A stretch of DNA of 64,000 bases from Rhyzopertha dominica (lineage: Eukaryota > Arthropoda > Insecta > Coleoptera > Bostrichidae): assembly GCA_025024175.1 (NCBI GenBank), contig QCXZ01000041.1, forward strand, positions 47,983,786-48,047,785, in the 5' to 3' direction. The notes beneath the pieces were generated by a model that saw only the letters and a program-made list of their open reading frames with translations, was not told where the DNA came from and did no database searches. Below are positions 21,780 to 33,700 of the stretch, in pieces; the stretch's first letter is position 1; each line of letters opens with the position of its first letter. The position numbers and the translations under genes are program-made.

Positions 21780-24700
21780 ATGGGAAACTGCCACAACTTG
21801 CCTTGTTGACACCTATTGATTTTGATTGATTATTGTGTCTGTTACCATAAAATACGACCAAGACAGAAGGCTCAATTTCATTATTCGATACCAGTTGGAA
21901 GCAAATCCATCGAATGCAACATTCTACGTCTTGTTTATCCTTTTGACATTTAACTGGACTCGAGTACCCGTTTTGTCACAACTAACGCGATAACCAGATT
22001 TGATTTTTCCGTTCTGGCGAATTGGCTGCTCAAAGCGATATTCACTGGTCACGGAGAATTATCAGCCTACCTNTNGGCGTAGTGTTACATCGCTATTTGT
22101 AAGTTTTAATGGACTCGATTCGAACGCAGAGGGAAAGGTGTGTAATTACATCTTTGTGGGATCAGTGGATTGATTTTTACTTCTGTGGTTACATGCGTCG
22201 GTCTAGTTTGTGCCCATGGATCGTGTTACTAGAAAAGAACCTAAGAGTCGCTGATGAATGTTTGTTTCAAACGACACATTGCAAACTGATGTTTGTCCTA
22301 TAGATTCCTTTTTGAAGGTGTGTCACACACTGTGTTGCCTTTCCCGCAGAACTAAACTCTCAAAATGATTCGACAAACATCCAACGAGTTTGCGTATTGT
22401 GTGTTCATTGACCAACAAACATGTGGCTAATAAATTCTCATGTCTGTCAGGTTGTTTGGATAGTTTAAAAAAGGTAATGCTCTCCGAAGAATTTCTGGAA
22501 GATGAGGTAATAAATCTCGTAAACCGATCTTTTTTAATACCTACCCAAAAGATATGTCCTTATCAACATCCAGTTACCTATAAAAGCTCGATCTCAAAAA
22601 CGCTCCAGAACAATAAATTATAAAAAAATAAAAGTACAGATAGAGCTAGAGACTGCTGATTTTAAAGTGAGACACTGTGTATATACGAGGCTAGTTCATA
22701 AATTACTGTCCTATCGAATGACATTAGATTTATATTTAACTAAGTAAAGTTTCAGATTTGTACACTTATTTTAAACTTCCAGCCTCCTTTATGGCCCACA
22801 TTTGATTCGAAGGCGTCGTGTTACCATTTCCGTAGCGCACTTCTCCACCATTAGAATAACGCACCGCATAAATCATAAGAAACGAGAGCAGGAACATCTC
22901 GAGATCCAGTGACCTTTGACTAAGCTCCTTNTCGGCCATGATTAACGTGCACCGGCGCAGCCAGGAGGGGGTCTGCGCAGCAGGAGGGTTGGTAACTCGG
23001 TCGGTTTAACTATCAATATATTACATACCGTGTGAGCTCGCTCCATCCGCTTGCCGAATGTAAATTCCTTTTGTTATTGATAATGTGAGTAACGATATTG
23101 CTACGTTTCAATTAAAGCGCTTTCACGCAATGCGCATAACCCATTGGCAGTGGAGGAGATCGAATTAGCAGTTAATCGCGCGAAAGCGAGATTGCAATAG
23201 TCGTTGGCTTCATGTGGTGGTTACATGAATTGAAAAGAGTGGAATTTTCATGGTTAGAGTGATGGACCTTGAACTTTCTAGTTGGTAGGTCTCCTTCAAG
23301 GGCTTTTGCCCAAGAAGAAATGAACTTCTATGGTACGTTCAAGAACTGGTGCAAGAATATATGGTTGAGTAAAAAAAAACTCCTCTATAATTTAACTTAT
23401 ATTTGCAATTTTGTACTTCAACTGCTTTCTTGAAATAAGTAGCTATATACAAAAAAAAATGTTTCAGCTTAGACGAAAAAATCACCCTATCGCATCAAAC
23501 TTTGTGCCCTAGATAATTGTTGTTTTATTATTGTCTGGAGAATGGAGAAGGAAAGTATTGTACAATATGGAAACACAAGAACATTATAGAGTAATCATTC
23601 CAAAAATCCCTCAAACAGGGACCCCCTTTCAACGCTCATTCATTGTTACTAACGGACCAAATGAAAAGGTAACTACTAAAGTATACACAAAAATGCTTCA
23701 GCTTTCGTTCCATTAACGCAAAACCATATAATTTCTGTTTCTGTTCTGACGTGTAAATCTAATGTTCTTGTAAAAGTAATTATTATGTCGTTTAGGCTAA
23801 CTAGACATCTCTGTCGCTGGCCCGGTCTTCAACCCAAATGGCGTTCGAATATGTTCGAAATGGCCGTTTTCGACATTATACGCCGTTTCTGTGACGTCAC
23901 TTTCATCCAATTAAATATGGTGATAGCCACTTGTTAGGTCTAGTGTGGTAAAGTACTGACATTATACGTTAGTTATGCAGTCGTCTATAGTCAATTAATA
24001 TGTCGAACAATATTGGTTTTCTACTTCCTGTCTATGCAAAAACATATAAAAAGACAACAGATCTTTAAAGCCTTAGGCAGGATTCTGCTAAGTAAAAAAA
24101 TTGCTCGACGTTAAAATAATTAGACACACATAGCTTTTAGAAAACTAACTTACTATAGTATAACGTAAATTATGTTGTGCAGTTTCATTACCTGGGTCCA
24201 TTTCAGACCTAAAAATTTGAAAGCTTAGCTCACATCCTGAACGTGTATTACACAAATCAGTTGTTAGCATTGCCCAATCGAAAATGTTGGCCTTCTTTTC
24301 GCCCAATCCTCTTTTTTTGGATGCTTATTACCGCCATCGTTGATAGATGACCACCTTGTTCCTCAAATAATAATAACGGACCGACTATGTCGACACAGAT
24401 AGAAAACTGCGCGATTTGAATGATGATCGTCCAGTAGTACAAACGAGCCGACTCCGAATCCTGGTCTTTGGTGAGTCGTGGGCGCAAATGGAGGCCAAAG
24501 AAGAACACCAGCATTTACTCTCTGACCTTTAAGATAAAAAGTTATTAAATCATTCTGGCCGTTCCATTGTTTTAAGGGCAAAAATTCTACAGCAAAAATC
24601 CGGACATCCTTGTCCGGTTTCTTTCCAATGTCTCCGCGGTTGCAATACGGGAACACGAGCGATTTTGTTTGATTGCTTCGCTTTAGCGTAATCAAGCTGC

Positions 24701-25160
24701 TGCCCACGCGACGAATTCAGGAAAAGGTCGAATCGAAATGGAAAATTAATCTTCGATTCAGTGGCGGGTGTCCGCAGAAGCTGACAACAATTCAGAATAA
24801 ATCGGTTTCGGAACGATTGTTCATATATAACAAATAATACTATGTTAGGTAAGAAATAATATGAAATGATAAGGGCAATAAAACAATTTTCATAAACAAT
24901 ACAAGAAATATAAGGCCAGATAACTTTTGAGCTTTTTTCCTTCAGAGAGTTGTTGTTTTGTCATCCTCTAGAGAGTACATGGTACCAAATGAAACTGGCA
25001 GTAATACGTTGTTTTTATCTCATTAAAGAAATGAATGCGGATTTGAGTAGTGGTGAAAACAATCAGTTATTAAACAATAAAATCTTCAGAGGTAAAGCAC
25101 TGCTTCGTTAAGGGGAAACAATTTCTTTCATTTTTCCCTTTCAAGTCGCTGATACGCCAC
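21780..25160. other. No supported gene; GC-richer island at 22.8-23.3 kb
   Basis: Nothing recognisable is encoded. The island 22780-23260 (containing CAATTAAAGCGC and CATAACCCATTGG) looks like constrained non-coding DNA. The 114-codon minus frame 24363-24707 and its overlapping 85-codon partner have no domain I can name. Ns lie near 22072 and 22931. Confidence 0.35.
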
Positions 25161-25312
25161 TGTGATCCGGTACGGCCCCCCTGGATCGGAAAAAACGCGC
25201 TTTTCGAAAGTGCGATTCAAGTGCGCATTGTTTCATAGAAAAAAGCCAATAAACAACGCGTTGTGTACGTAATTCTTCTGCAAGGCTAAGCCCGCGTAGG
25301 CGAGCTTATTTT

Positions 25313-25801
25313 ATGCACGACGGCGCCTATATTAGGTTATGTAATACCGCTGAGGTAAACTACTTCGTCCCAATTACAAAGTCAATCTGTAACATGAGTA
25401 TTATTGCGCTTTGTACTGTCGGATTTTATGAGACACGTACGTTGGATATTTTAATTAATGTAGACAGAGTCATTTGTGCAGTTGTTTACCATCCCGCCGC
25501 GGTAGTCGTTAAGATATACGGCCATAGCAAGAAGTACAAGGATCGGTCGTTTTGTTTCATATGCATGAGGAGCATATCACATTTCGATATAAATAGACCC
25601 CCGCTTCCGCGTTATTTTTGGAATGTCGCGTTTAAAACATGGCGATTCCTTGCACAAAAGTGTGAGCCAATTCCTGGTCCGGCAAAAATGCGGGTTCCGC
25701 AGCCATTCAAAATATATTCATCAAACGAAGGCAATAAAATCTATACCGTTTTCATCTTCTTCGAGCTCTTGTGTGTATTCGAAGACCATCAAGTGATTTA
25801 A
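25313..25801 (+). other. Unassigned 162-codon open frame in a GC-richer island
   Basis: This is the longest open frame outside the transposons and the Mutator-like fragment. It starts with ATG at 25313 and ends at a TAA. The product would have two hydrophobic stretches (near residues 26-34 and 148-155) and several cysteines, but no motif I recognise, no signal peptide and no clear splice sites. The preceding 150 bp are GC-rich (GATCCGGTACGGCC). It might be a real small gene, an exon, or chance. I lean to chance because the hydrophobic pattern and codon use are unremarkable. Confidence 0.2.
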
Positions 25802-28255
25802 AATGTGGCATTATTGAGATGAAAGTAGAAAGCTTCACTTATTATTACTTTACTGATTAACAGCCAATTCTCGGTTTTTATTAGATAGCTATATATTTAT
25901 CCAAGACATGTCTTCAATAACGCGTTATTGTAGAGAAGCTTATCAGCTTAGCGGATTACTTTGCCGTTAAGCGAAAAGCTCCACATGTCGTTTATATATG
26001 CAATAACGTTGGTGCATGGATGTTGTCCTGTGGTACACCATATTTTATTTATTTATTAGATTGTCAGTATTGATGGTTGCCATCCTAATATCCTAAATAA
26101 GTTTTTACCTTAATTTGCAAGTTTTAAGCATTTCTTGCTTAACCAGCCGTTCTTAATAGCTTTCAGTGGTTTTCATTTTGGTTACGTTGTCAATGCTGGT
26201 TTGCAATATTGGTGAAGAAAGAATGTGTACTTGCATTAATCATATATCAATAGGAGATATTGTAATGTCAAAATCTTTTACTTAGTAGCTTTTAAAAAAA
26301 ATCATCGTTTTCAGTAAAATCTCTTACTTTTTTCTCTTAAGCTTATCGCAATTTTATCACCATTTTCTAAATATTTGGTGTGTAGTACCTTCTCTCTAAA
26401 TATTATCTATTTTCCTTGTCGGCCACCGTCCAAAAAGATGTCCCTTTTTTCTACTGTATTTTCAACTGCTGGCTCTACTATGATCCAGAGTATACATTTT
26501 TGCTTCGCCTCAAAAATTTCATCCAGCCTACTTTGATATTCACTTTAACCTTAGTTCGATGTTATACTTCTGATATACATCGTAAGTCTTCTTCAAATTA
26601 TAATACCACTGGAACAGTAAAGACTAAGGTATGTCTCTTGGATGATACAAAAAAATCACCTTCACTTCTCCACTCCCTCTACCAGATTTTCTACCTAATA
26701 TACCACGATATTCCGAAGACTCTTCTATAAGTTTTATTCTGAGCCGTCGTAATCGTCTCTTTAGCTAGTGCTGGAATTCCTATTTCTTAAATAATGACAA
26801 CCACTGTTTTGTTTAGTCTAACTCATGAATCTCCTCTTTGTTATATTTTTCCTCATTACCACGAGTTTTCCTGAAGTCCAGCTCTCTGTCAACTTCCATG
26901 TTCTTCCTGCAACCGTTTAATGCAAAATCACCCACAAAGTGGAATATCGTGACCTTCCCTTCTTCAGCTAGACAGGGCAGATAATGGACGGTACGTTGCA
27001 GCTCTATTCCCAATTCCTCTTCTAGCTCCATCAGCGAGTTCCTCATTAACTTTATAAGGTCGGTCAAATTTATCCAACTTAAAAAAATGCAACTACCAGC
27101 TTCAGTTTTTTTCTCTGATTGAGTTTGCTGCAAATTCCTCCTAAGTCCAAACTCTTACTCTGCGCTTCCGTTTCTTCTAAAAGAACCATATTATGCCACC
27201 TCATTCGCCACTTTGTTGTATCATCGGCTTTGGGAATGGTTACTACTAAAGCCTCCTTCCACTTTTCCATTTTCCTGATTCCATACAGCGCTAATGAATT
27301 CGGTTAGGTTGCACAAGAAGTCCTATCTTTCAATTGAGATGTCACATGATTCTAGCTGTAGAGACANCTTAACTAGTAATATNTCAATTATCGTACACGC
27401 ATTTTATCCGAACATGGAAGAGTAGAAGGAAAACTTTAGATGGACATTCTTCAAGTGCTTCTCAAAAAAATATATTACGGCTTGCCTAGTTGCGACACCC
27501 CAATTCCAAGTCTTGTGCTGGCTCCACTATATCTCTGCCCACGCAGCTACACTACTATATGGATGATTGGTGTATAAATCGATGATTCCATTCGATAAAT
27601 AGACGCAAACGCCGCGATAACATCTGCGATCTATCTGTTCTAGCACCGATTAAGCTATTCGAGCGCGCGCAACTGCAATTTATAAAACTAACCCGCCGAT
27701 GTTATGCAAAACATATTCATTGCAAAGACATAATCTTGATGGGGCGCGTGGACATTTTAATAACAGTTTTTCCGCGAATTTCAGGCGATTACTTCCGCGC
27801 TGGCGCGGGACATTTCGTTTATTTGTAAGCGCGCAGGAAATGGAAATAGCTTCATCAAAACGGAGCGTTTGTGGAATTCTGCCGCAAACGACTCCGGCTC
27901 ATTCCGATTGTAAACTCGCTGAATGTATCTGCACGGTAAATGGGAATAATGAACCTTGCATTCAATAACGGCGATAAGGACGGCGGAGCGTGGTGCATCC
28001 AGAGGCGGCTGGCTCCTTGGATCCGTCATCGAGAATGCCGCATCTAATGTCATCCTTAATATCCGATGCTGCATCGCAATTGTGCGCAGCTGAAGTACAG
28101 TTTATTCGCAATTACAATGAAATAAAGGATTTGATGTGAATAAATTGCCCAGCAGTGAAGGGCTTTGTGCTGGAAATGAATGCATAGCAAAATCGGGAAG
28201 ATGTGTTGACAGCTTTGTAATCAAAATTTGATAAATCTAAAATAGATGAGTTTCA
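25802..28255. other. No supported gene; GC-richer island at 27.5-28.1 kb
   Basis: 26400-27270 carries broken minus-strand frames with lysine/glutamate-rich peptides that might be an old retroelement, but no motif is certain. 27540-28140 is GC-richer with overlapping frames on both strands (27699-27968, 27781-28074), neither recognisable. Ns occur near 27367 and 27383. Confidence 0.35.
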
Positions 28256-28259
28256 ACAC

Positions 28260-28323
28260 ATTACTTCCACATCCAACAGATGGGAAGTATTGTATCGCGA
28301 AAAAATTTTCAAAATTTTTTATT
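28260..28323 (+). repeat. Direct repeat, copy 1 (partner 28737-28803)
   Basis: It starts TTACTTCCAC and contains GGGAAGTATTGTATCGCG followed by A/T runs. It matches 28737-28803 with about nine differences. A small hairpin (ACTTCC...GGAAGT) is conserved in both. The copies are 477 bp apart in the same orientation and could be termini of a decayed element. Confidence 0.6.
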
Positions 28324-28325
28324 GC

Positions 28326-28430
28326 CTGCCTAAACACGTCAAAATTTCCTCGGCAAGAAAAACACCTAAACTCTGCTTAAAAACGTTCGTGTAGGATGGC
28401 CGAACATTAACCAGCATGCGACACCGCACA
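28326..28430 (+). repeat. Dispersed repeat, copy 1 (partner 44161-44264)
   Basis: It shares CTGCCTAAAC, GTCAAAATTTCCTCGGCAAG, AACTCTGCTTAAAAAC, GTGTAGGATGGCCGA and CACCGCACA with 44161-44264, roughly 90 percent identical over about 105 bp by eye. No coding content. The family is unknown to me. Confidence 0.75.
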
Positions 28431-28736
28431 TCATACGGAAGAACACCGCGCGTAGCAAAGTAGTTCCGTATATAAACACAGATTTTTCAGAAACTAGGCG
28501 CGATAGCAATAAACGGATTCAGATTAGTGTTCTCGAGTTTATTTTCTAGGGGTGTGCAAAATTTTAAGAAAATTGCTATATAACAGGTTTTCTAAATGGG
28601 TAACTCCTTAATTCAAACAGAATATGATTTTATTTTTAAATGTTTGGCAAATTTAGTATTAAAAACACTTAGCTATGAAATGTTACCTATAATTTATTGG
28701 TCTCAAGGAATAACCACGGGACGTGCAATTAACCAT

Positions 28737-28803
28737 ATTACTTCCACGTCCAACGGCTGGGAAGTAATACATCGCGAAAAAAATTTTCAAAAATTTTTAA
28801 TTG
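28737..28803 (+). repeat. Direct repeat, copy 2 (partner 28260-28323)
   Basis: ATTACTTCCACGTCCAACGG followed by GGGAAGTAATACATCGCG and A/T runs, as in the first copy. Confidence 0.6.
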
Positions 28804-29252
28804 TTCTTTCGCTTTAAAACGGGCGAAAATTAAAAAAAACAAAATTTTAACAAAAACAAATTTCTTGTCTATGTGTCTGTGTGTCTGTGGTTTTGTTTGT
28901 GGACACGATAACTTTCGAAAGACTTAATATATGAACTTGAAATTTGGCAAATGTATAAATCTCAACTACCCAAAGCGACCTATTGTTTGTGGGGTAAGTA
29001 GGGTATCGAGAAGGGGGCAATCGAAATTGGGGGGTTTTGCAAATTTTTATNTCTTTTCGTTTTAGTATGTGATTAGTAGTATAACTGCGAGTATTATTCG
29101 GTCTTATAAATTTTCGGTGCAGCAAACTGTTTAGAAGATATTAGCAAAAATGCTTCACTTAAAGAAAATGGTTTTTCCTAAATATCTCCGAATACATTTA
29201 ATATATTCAAAAAATGAAAATACAATCAGATAGGAAATAAAATTTCTCATAA
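28804..29252. other. Non-coding transposon-like DNA
   Basis: The segment with TGTGTCTGTGTGTCTGTGG near 28870 followed by GACACGATAACTTTCGAAAG has the look of a widespread arthropod dispersed repeat, but I cannot name its family. No gene is seen. Confidence 0.35.
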
Positions 29253-29267
29253 AAAATGTCTTAGAAA
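29253..29267. repeat. Target-site duplication, left copy, insertion B
   Basis: AAAATGTCTTAGAAA, identical to 29472-29486. Confidence 0.85.
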
Positions 29268-29471
29268 GTGACATGTTGTTTTCCGGGCTGGTTCCCACGT
29301 TGGTTATTAGACCTTGACGTTTCGACACTCATGCCGGTGTGAAACAGTTTCAGAGCTACTTCTGAGGAAGACACCGACATGAGTGTCGAAACGTCAAGGT
29401 CTAATAACCAAAGTGGGAACCAGCCCGGAAAACAACATGTCATCGACAATAACCACGGAAGCCTTCAAACC
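29268..29471 (+). mobile_element. Foldback insertion B with hammerhead-like core, 15-bp target duplication
   Basis: Two 72-nt inverted arms (29269-29340, 29371-29442; about three mismatches) surround a 30-nt loop, with a 29-nt tail (29443-29471). A perfect 15-bp direct repeat flanks the insert. The plus strand holds CTGAGGA at 29362-29368, one A, stem GACAC/GTGTC with loop CGACATGA, then GAAACGTC from 29388. This is a full hammerhead-like core apart from the single unpaired A before stem II. The tail ends CCACGGAAGCCTTC, recalling tails of insertions A and C (GAAAGC, GAAAGCC). No protein is encoded. Confidence 0.88.
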
Positions 29472-29486
29472 AAAATGTCTTAGAAA
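29472..29486. repeat. Target-site duplication, right copy, insertion B
   Basis: AAAATGTCTTAGAAA, identical to 29253-29267. Confidence 0.85.
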
Positions 29487-29489
29487 ATT

Positions 29490-30590
29490 CATTCAAAATT
29501 TTGACATTTTCGAAATATTTCCAAAAAACCTATTTTGGACCCTGTTCGTACGATTTTTTTAAATTTTGGTATTATATAGAAAATCAAATTTCTGATCAGA
29601 AAGCGCTCTTGTAATTTTTTTTGTTAAGTTAATAATTTTCGAGTTATTTGGAAAAAACGGATTTCAAAATTTATACTGTTTGTTATGACTGTTTGTCTTA
29701 AAAAATGTGTGGAGAGAAAAAATGCTCAAAACCTGATTACTAATCGTATAGTATAAGAAATAAAAACAATTGGATGTGGAAGTATTGATTCAATTTACAG
29801 CGGTTTTTTCTAATGGGAGCTCATCAATAAACTGCACTGTCTTTCTCAAACCACAATAAAGTTACATTTAAATACGTTTTTTTTTTTAAATTTAATTATT
29901 TGCTCTAAATTCGTTAATCAGTTTCATGAATTTATTTTTATTTCTGCTTTTCTGCCTGTGTCACTCTCAAATATTAAAAGGATTCCAGTTCTTCAATGTT
30001 TTTTCTTCAACTTAGACATCTATTATTGAAGTCTATCTGAGAGAGTAATCCAAAATGAAGGTCAACGAAGAAGTCGATTGTCGAAGACGTACTAGACTAT
30101 TCCTAGAGGACATAGGTGACCGAAACAGAACTTTGTTGTGGAGTAAATACAATGCCTTCTGGGTAATAAATTACATGAAAATTAGGCGCTAAGATTTGTA
30201 TCAAAATTGTGTGTTGTAGACAGAGGTTGATCTTCAAATGGAAAACGACTCGACTATAGGCGGGAATAAAAAAGGCTGTCAAAGGACCTGGAAGAATTTT
30301 TTCATCGCGTCACACATACCTTAAAGATTTGTTTCTAAAACCAACCTCGTCTTGAAAAAAAACAAGAAATTGTCGACTGGCTTAATAAAAATATGATTTC
30401 ATTTGAAGAATGGCAGAGCGGAGTCTGCCCACCGACGTACGGTGAATTTCTGCTCGCCTTGAAACTCCACAAACACTATAACACCATAAGTGTGGTGTCT
30501 CAGTCTTGGCACGCCCAAGATCACTTGGTTATGACAAAATTTTATTTACTGGCGAATCACAGAGATAGAATAACAAACAAAAAGTTTATG
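29490..30590. other. No gene recognised
   Basis: Insertion B landed inside a longer AT-rich stretch (about 29100-29760) with repeated TTTCGAAATAT-like blocks, typical of old non-coding transposon DNA. Further on, a plus-strand frame starting at 30393 runs 76 codons without a certain motif; it may be the upstream part of the transposase relic that follows. Confidence 0.35.
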
Positions 30591-30599
30591 GAGAACGAT

Positions 30600-30760
30600 T
30601 ACTTGTCCTGTGAGATCATCTGATCTCACTCTACTCGAGTTTCACATGCTTGGACATAGTATGGAGACATAAATTTATTCTGAAATAACACAAACCAGGG
30701 AATAATTACCCCAAATGTCCGTATGAAATAAAAAAATTACGAAGAAATCTACACGTCTAC
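30600..30760 (+). pseudogene. Short DDE transposase remnant
   Basis: In one plus frame the sequence reads CPVRSSDLTLLEFHMLGHSM, matching the PPRSPDLTPLDFFLWGHLK block around the last catalytic site of insect DDE transposases. It is followed by residues resembling NTQTRE-LPQ where families have PQTLEELK. The upstream middle block is not identifiable. It is very short and out of frame with its neighbour, so the call is tentative. Confidence 0.4.
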
Positions 30761-30764
30761 CGCG

Positions 30765-33700
30765 TTTTCCATTATTGGAAGGTCTGTCTTGTAGGTGACC
30801 GTTTTGAGCCATTTTTACATTAGAATTAAATAGGAATTTCGTTTAGGTGTTCGATAAGTTGAATGTTTATGTAATATAAATGCTACAGTTACAATTACTT
30901 GAAACTTTATTGTAGCCATATCTACAAAATGAAGTATTTTAAGATTTAAGTTTATTTGAACTTTTTGATCCGGAATGACCTCAGGTTTTTAAAGAAACTT
31001 TTATTTTTCTTCAGAGGAATCTGACCCCTTGCTTACTACACACAAATGTTGGCGCTTACGTTGCAGGTTACCAATCAAAATATAAAAAAGCCGCCAGACA
31101 ATAACCTCATTCTCAAACGGACACGATCCAACTTCTGATGCGTATGCCCAATTAAGCATTCGCGTTTTCAAATCCGTAGCCCACAGCGTCGTGATCGTAT
31201 AACTGTAGTTAACAAGCTCTTCAAAAGTTTTATTTGCATTATAACCCGCAGGAATCAATCATTTAGTATTTACATCTCCGCGAGAGCCATCCGGATCTAT
31301 CCTCTCTTTCTGGTCTACGACTAGCAGATATAGGTTTATCTGGTTTACGTGTTGTACGTTTTTTATCGGACATGGATTTAATGGGGTCCTAATCTGGTGA
31401 CTAATGCGCTCAGATAGGCCGTACTTGTCTCAGATGAATATTCAATTTAGAATAAACGATCCTATGTCTAAAATGGCCGTGTAATACATTTAGAAAATTC
31501 GGGGAGGGAGCAAATGGTTTATAATAAATGGACGCGCACATTTTTTATGGAGCATGATATTTGAAATAATAATCCCATAGTGGATCTGAATATCTTGTGT
31601 AAGTGGCAGGTTTAAACCAATAAAGTGCATTTTTTGTCCTTCGAGCCGGATCAATTCGCGTTCTGGCGTATAATAACACATCAAACATCTACACCATGAA
31701 TATACACAGATTTAAAGTGCACATCCACCTCGGTGTAGCGTTGGACCATTACAGATGGTAGGAAGGCCGATCTAGATGAAATTTAGGCAGCACATGGCAG
31801 TCACAGCGATCGACGACATCGGACATTGTCATCAACAAAGCAAGACATAGGTTAATTTTATTTTCCATTTCCCTTCATAATTATCGTACAATTCAAAGGT
31901 GTGAGTATTATCCTTAAATTACAAAACGCAATATTAAAAAATTCACCGACTTCCCAAAAGTAATTTATATTAGGTAGGTACAGCGAGTTTACAAGACTTG
32001 GAACTAGAAATCCTGGGTATTCACGCATTTGATAACTGACAAAGTGTCCCTTACTGTTTCTTTCAGTAACAAAGGGAATGCTCCCGGTACTAATTTTCAA
32101 ATTTCTTTCCCATTTTTGCATTATGTTTTGAGTAAAACCGCGCTTACTCCAAAAACAATAAAATACCTGTTGCTTGAAAATGGAAGCTCACTCAAGATCA
32201 CAATTGTAAGATAATTGCGAAGAATGGGAACCTATTTTTATTCTAGTAATGAGCTGTATGACCATACAATTATTACAAAAGAACCACATTTNATTGATCA
32301 GTCAAAATTAAATGACATCAGAAATTTAGATTTGGCCAACGAAAAATTTGAAATAGGTACTATGATAATATTAAAGCGGTTTAATATTTCACAGACTGAC
32401 GTTAAAATTACATCTTATCACTATTCGTCACTATTCGTTAACATAGGCTAATTTTTTGGTAATGATGTTGATGATTTAGAGTCGAAGATTGGCTACCATT
32501 GTTCACCAAAAGAATAGAAAATCTTCGTGACGAACCAATTTTAAAAGCAATTCTACTCCACAATAGTAACATATTTAAACACCTTTTCACTGATACATTA
32601 GGTATATAATTTGGTGGTTTACTATTCTTACAAATAAAAGTGTAAAACTTATTGCACAGCTTGGTTGCCTGCATTCACTACGATGGTCGGTACCGAACTG
32701 CTATGGCATTTTAAAGCTTTAAAAAAGTAGGCACTTTTTTTAACACCCGCGACAATCATCTTACCGTCATTACACTTTAAACCTGACGTAATGAACAATT
32801 TTGCTAAAGTTTTACCTAAGGATGGACATGAGCTCAGTGGCGCTAAGATAAAAAGGAAATTTTTGTAAGGCATGTTAAGAAAATTGATAACCGATCTTTT
32901 CTTTGTATCCAGTCTAAATTTCGTGGCGAAAAGTGGCAAACCAGATGTCAATTAAAAAAATGATTGCTGGACGCCTGCCAAGAACTCGGATGCAATACAT
33001 TATTAAAAATCCAATTCTTGCACTCCAATTTTAGTTTCTTTTCGGAAAGCGTCGTCAGGTAGCGACTGTTTCATCGTTCATTGTTTCACCTTTAAATAGC
33101 TCATTTTGAAAAGCGTTATCGTATAGGATACCTGATTACTTGTAATCTTGAAATTCAAACATGAAATAAGAACACTGTAGTGATGAAATGAACTAGATTC
33201 AGATGAGCTTGATAGATTTAAACGCCATATTACCATTATTGTAGCAATCAAAAATAATACAAATTTAATACATCAAATCGGTAATTCAAGAGAAAATTCT
33301 CTCGTACTAAATTCCAGCCAACATTTTATCTCATGTTCTCTTTTCTTTTATTTAACAAAGTAACTTTCTAGGCTAGAGATCCAACTCTACAAATATCAAG
33401 CTGTAATAATTCCACCTGGTCATAGGAAACAAATCTAATTTCTCACAGAAAAACATCGTGAGCATTTCCTACACTCAAATTCGCATAATAGCTGCTACCT
33501 GATACGCCGTTGCGCCTCGCCAGCTTTCTCCAATGCGTTTGATTAAACTGGCCCGAGAAAGACGGAGAACAATAATTGTTTAGGTTGGACTAAAGTGCCG
33601 CTTCAACTTTAATAAGGGGCGGACCAACGGTAGCGAGGTAAAAAGAGATAAATGTAGTAGGACCAGCCGAAACGAGACAGAGACGGTCGAGCTATAGCCA

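Noticed and set aside
29261..29449. 62-codon minus-strand frame
   Set aside because: It is an artefact of the foldback insertion B; arms read forwards and backwards.
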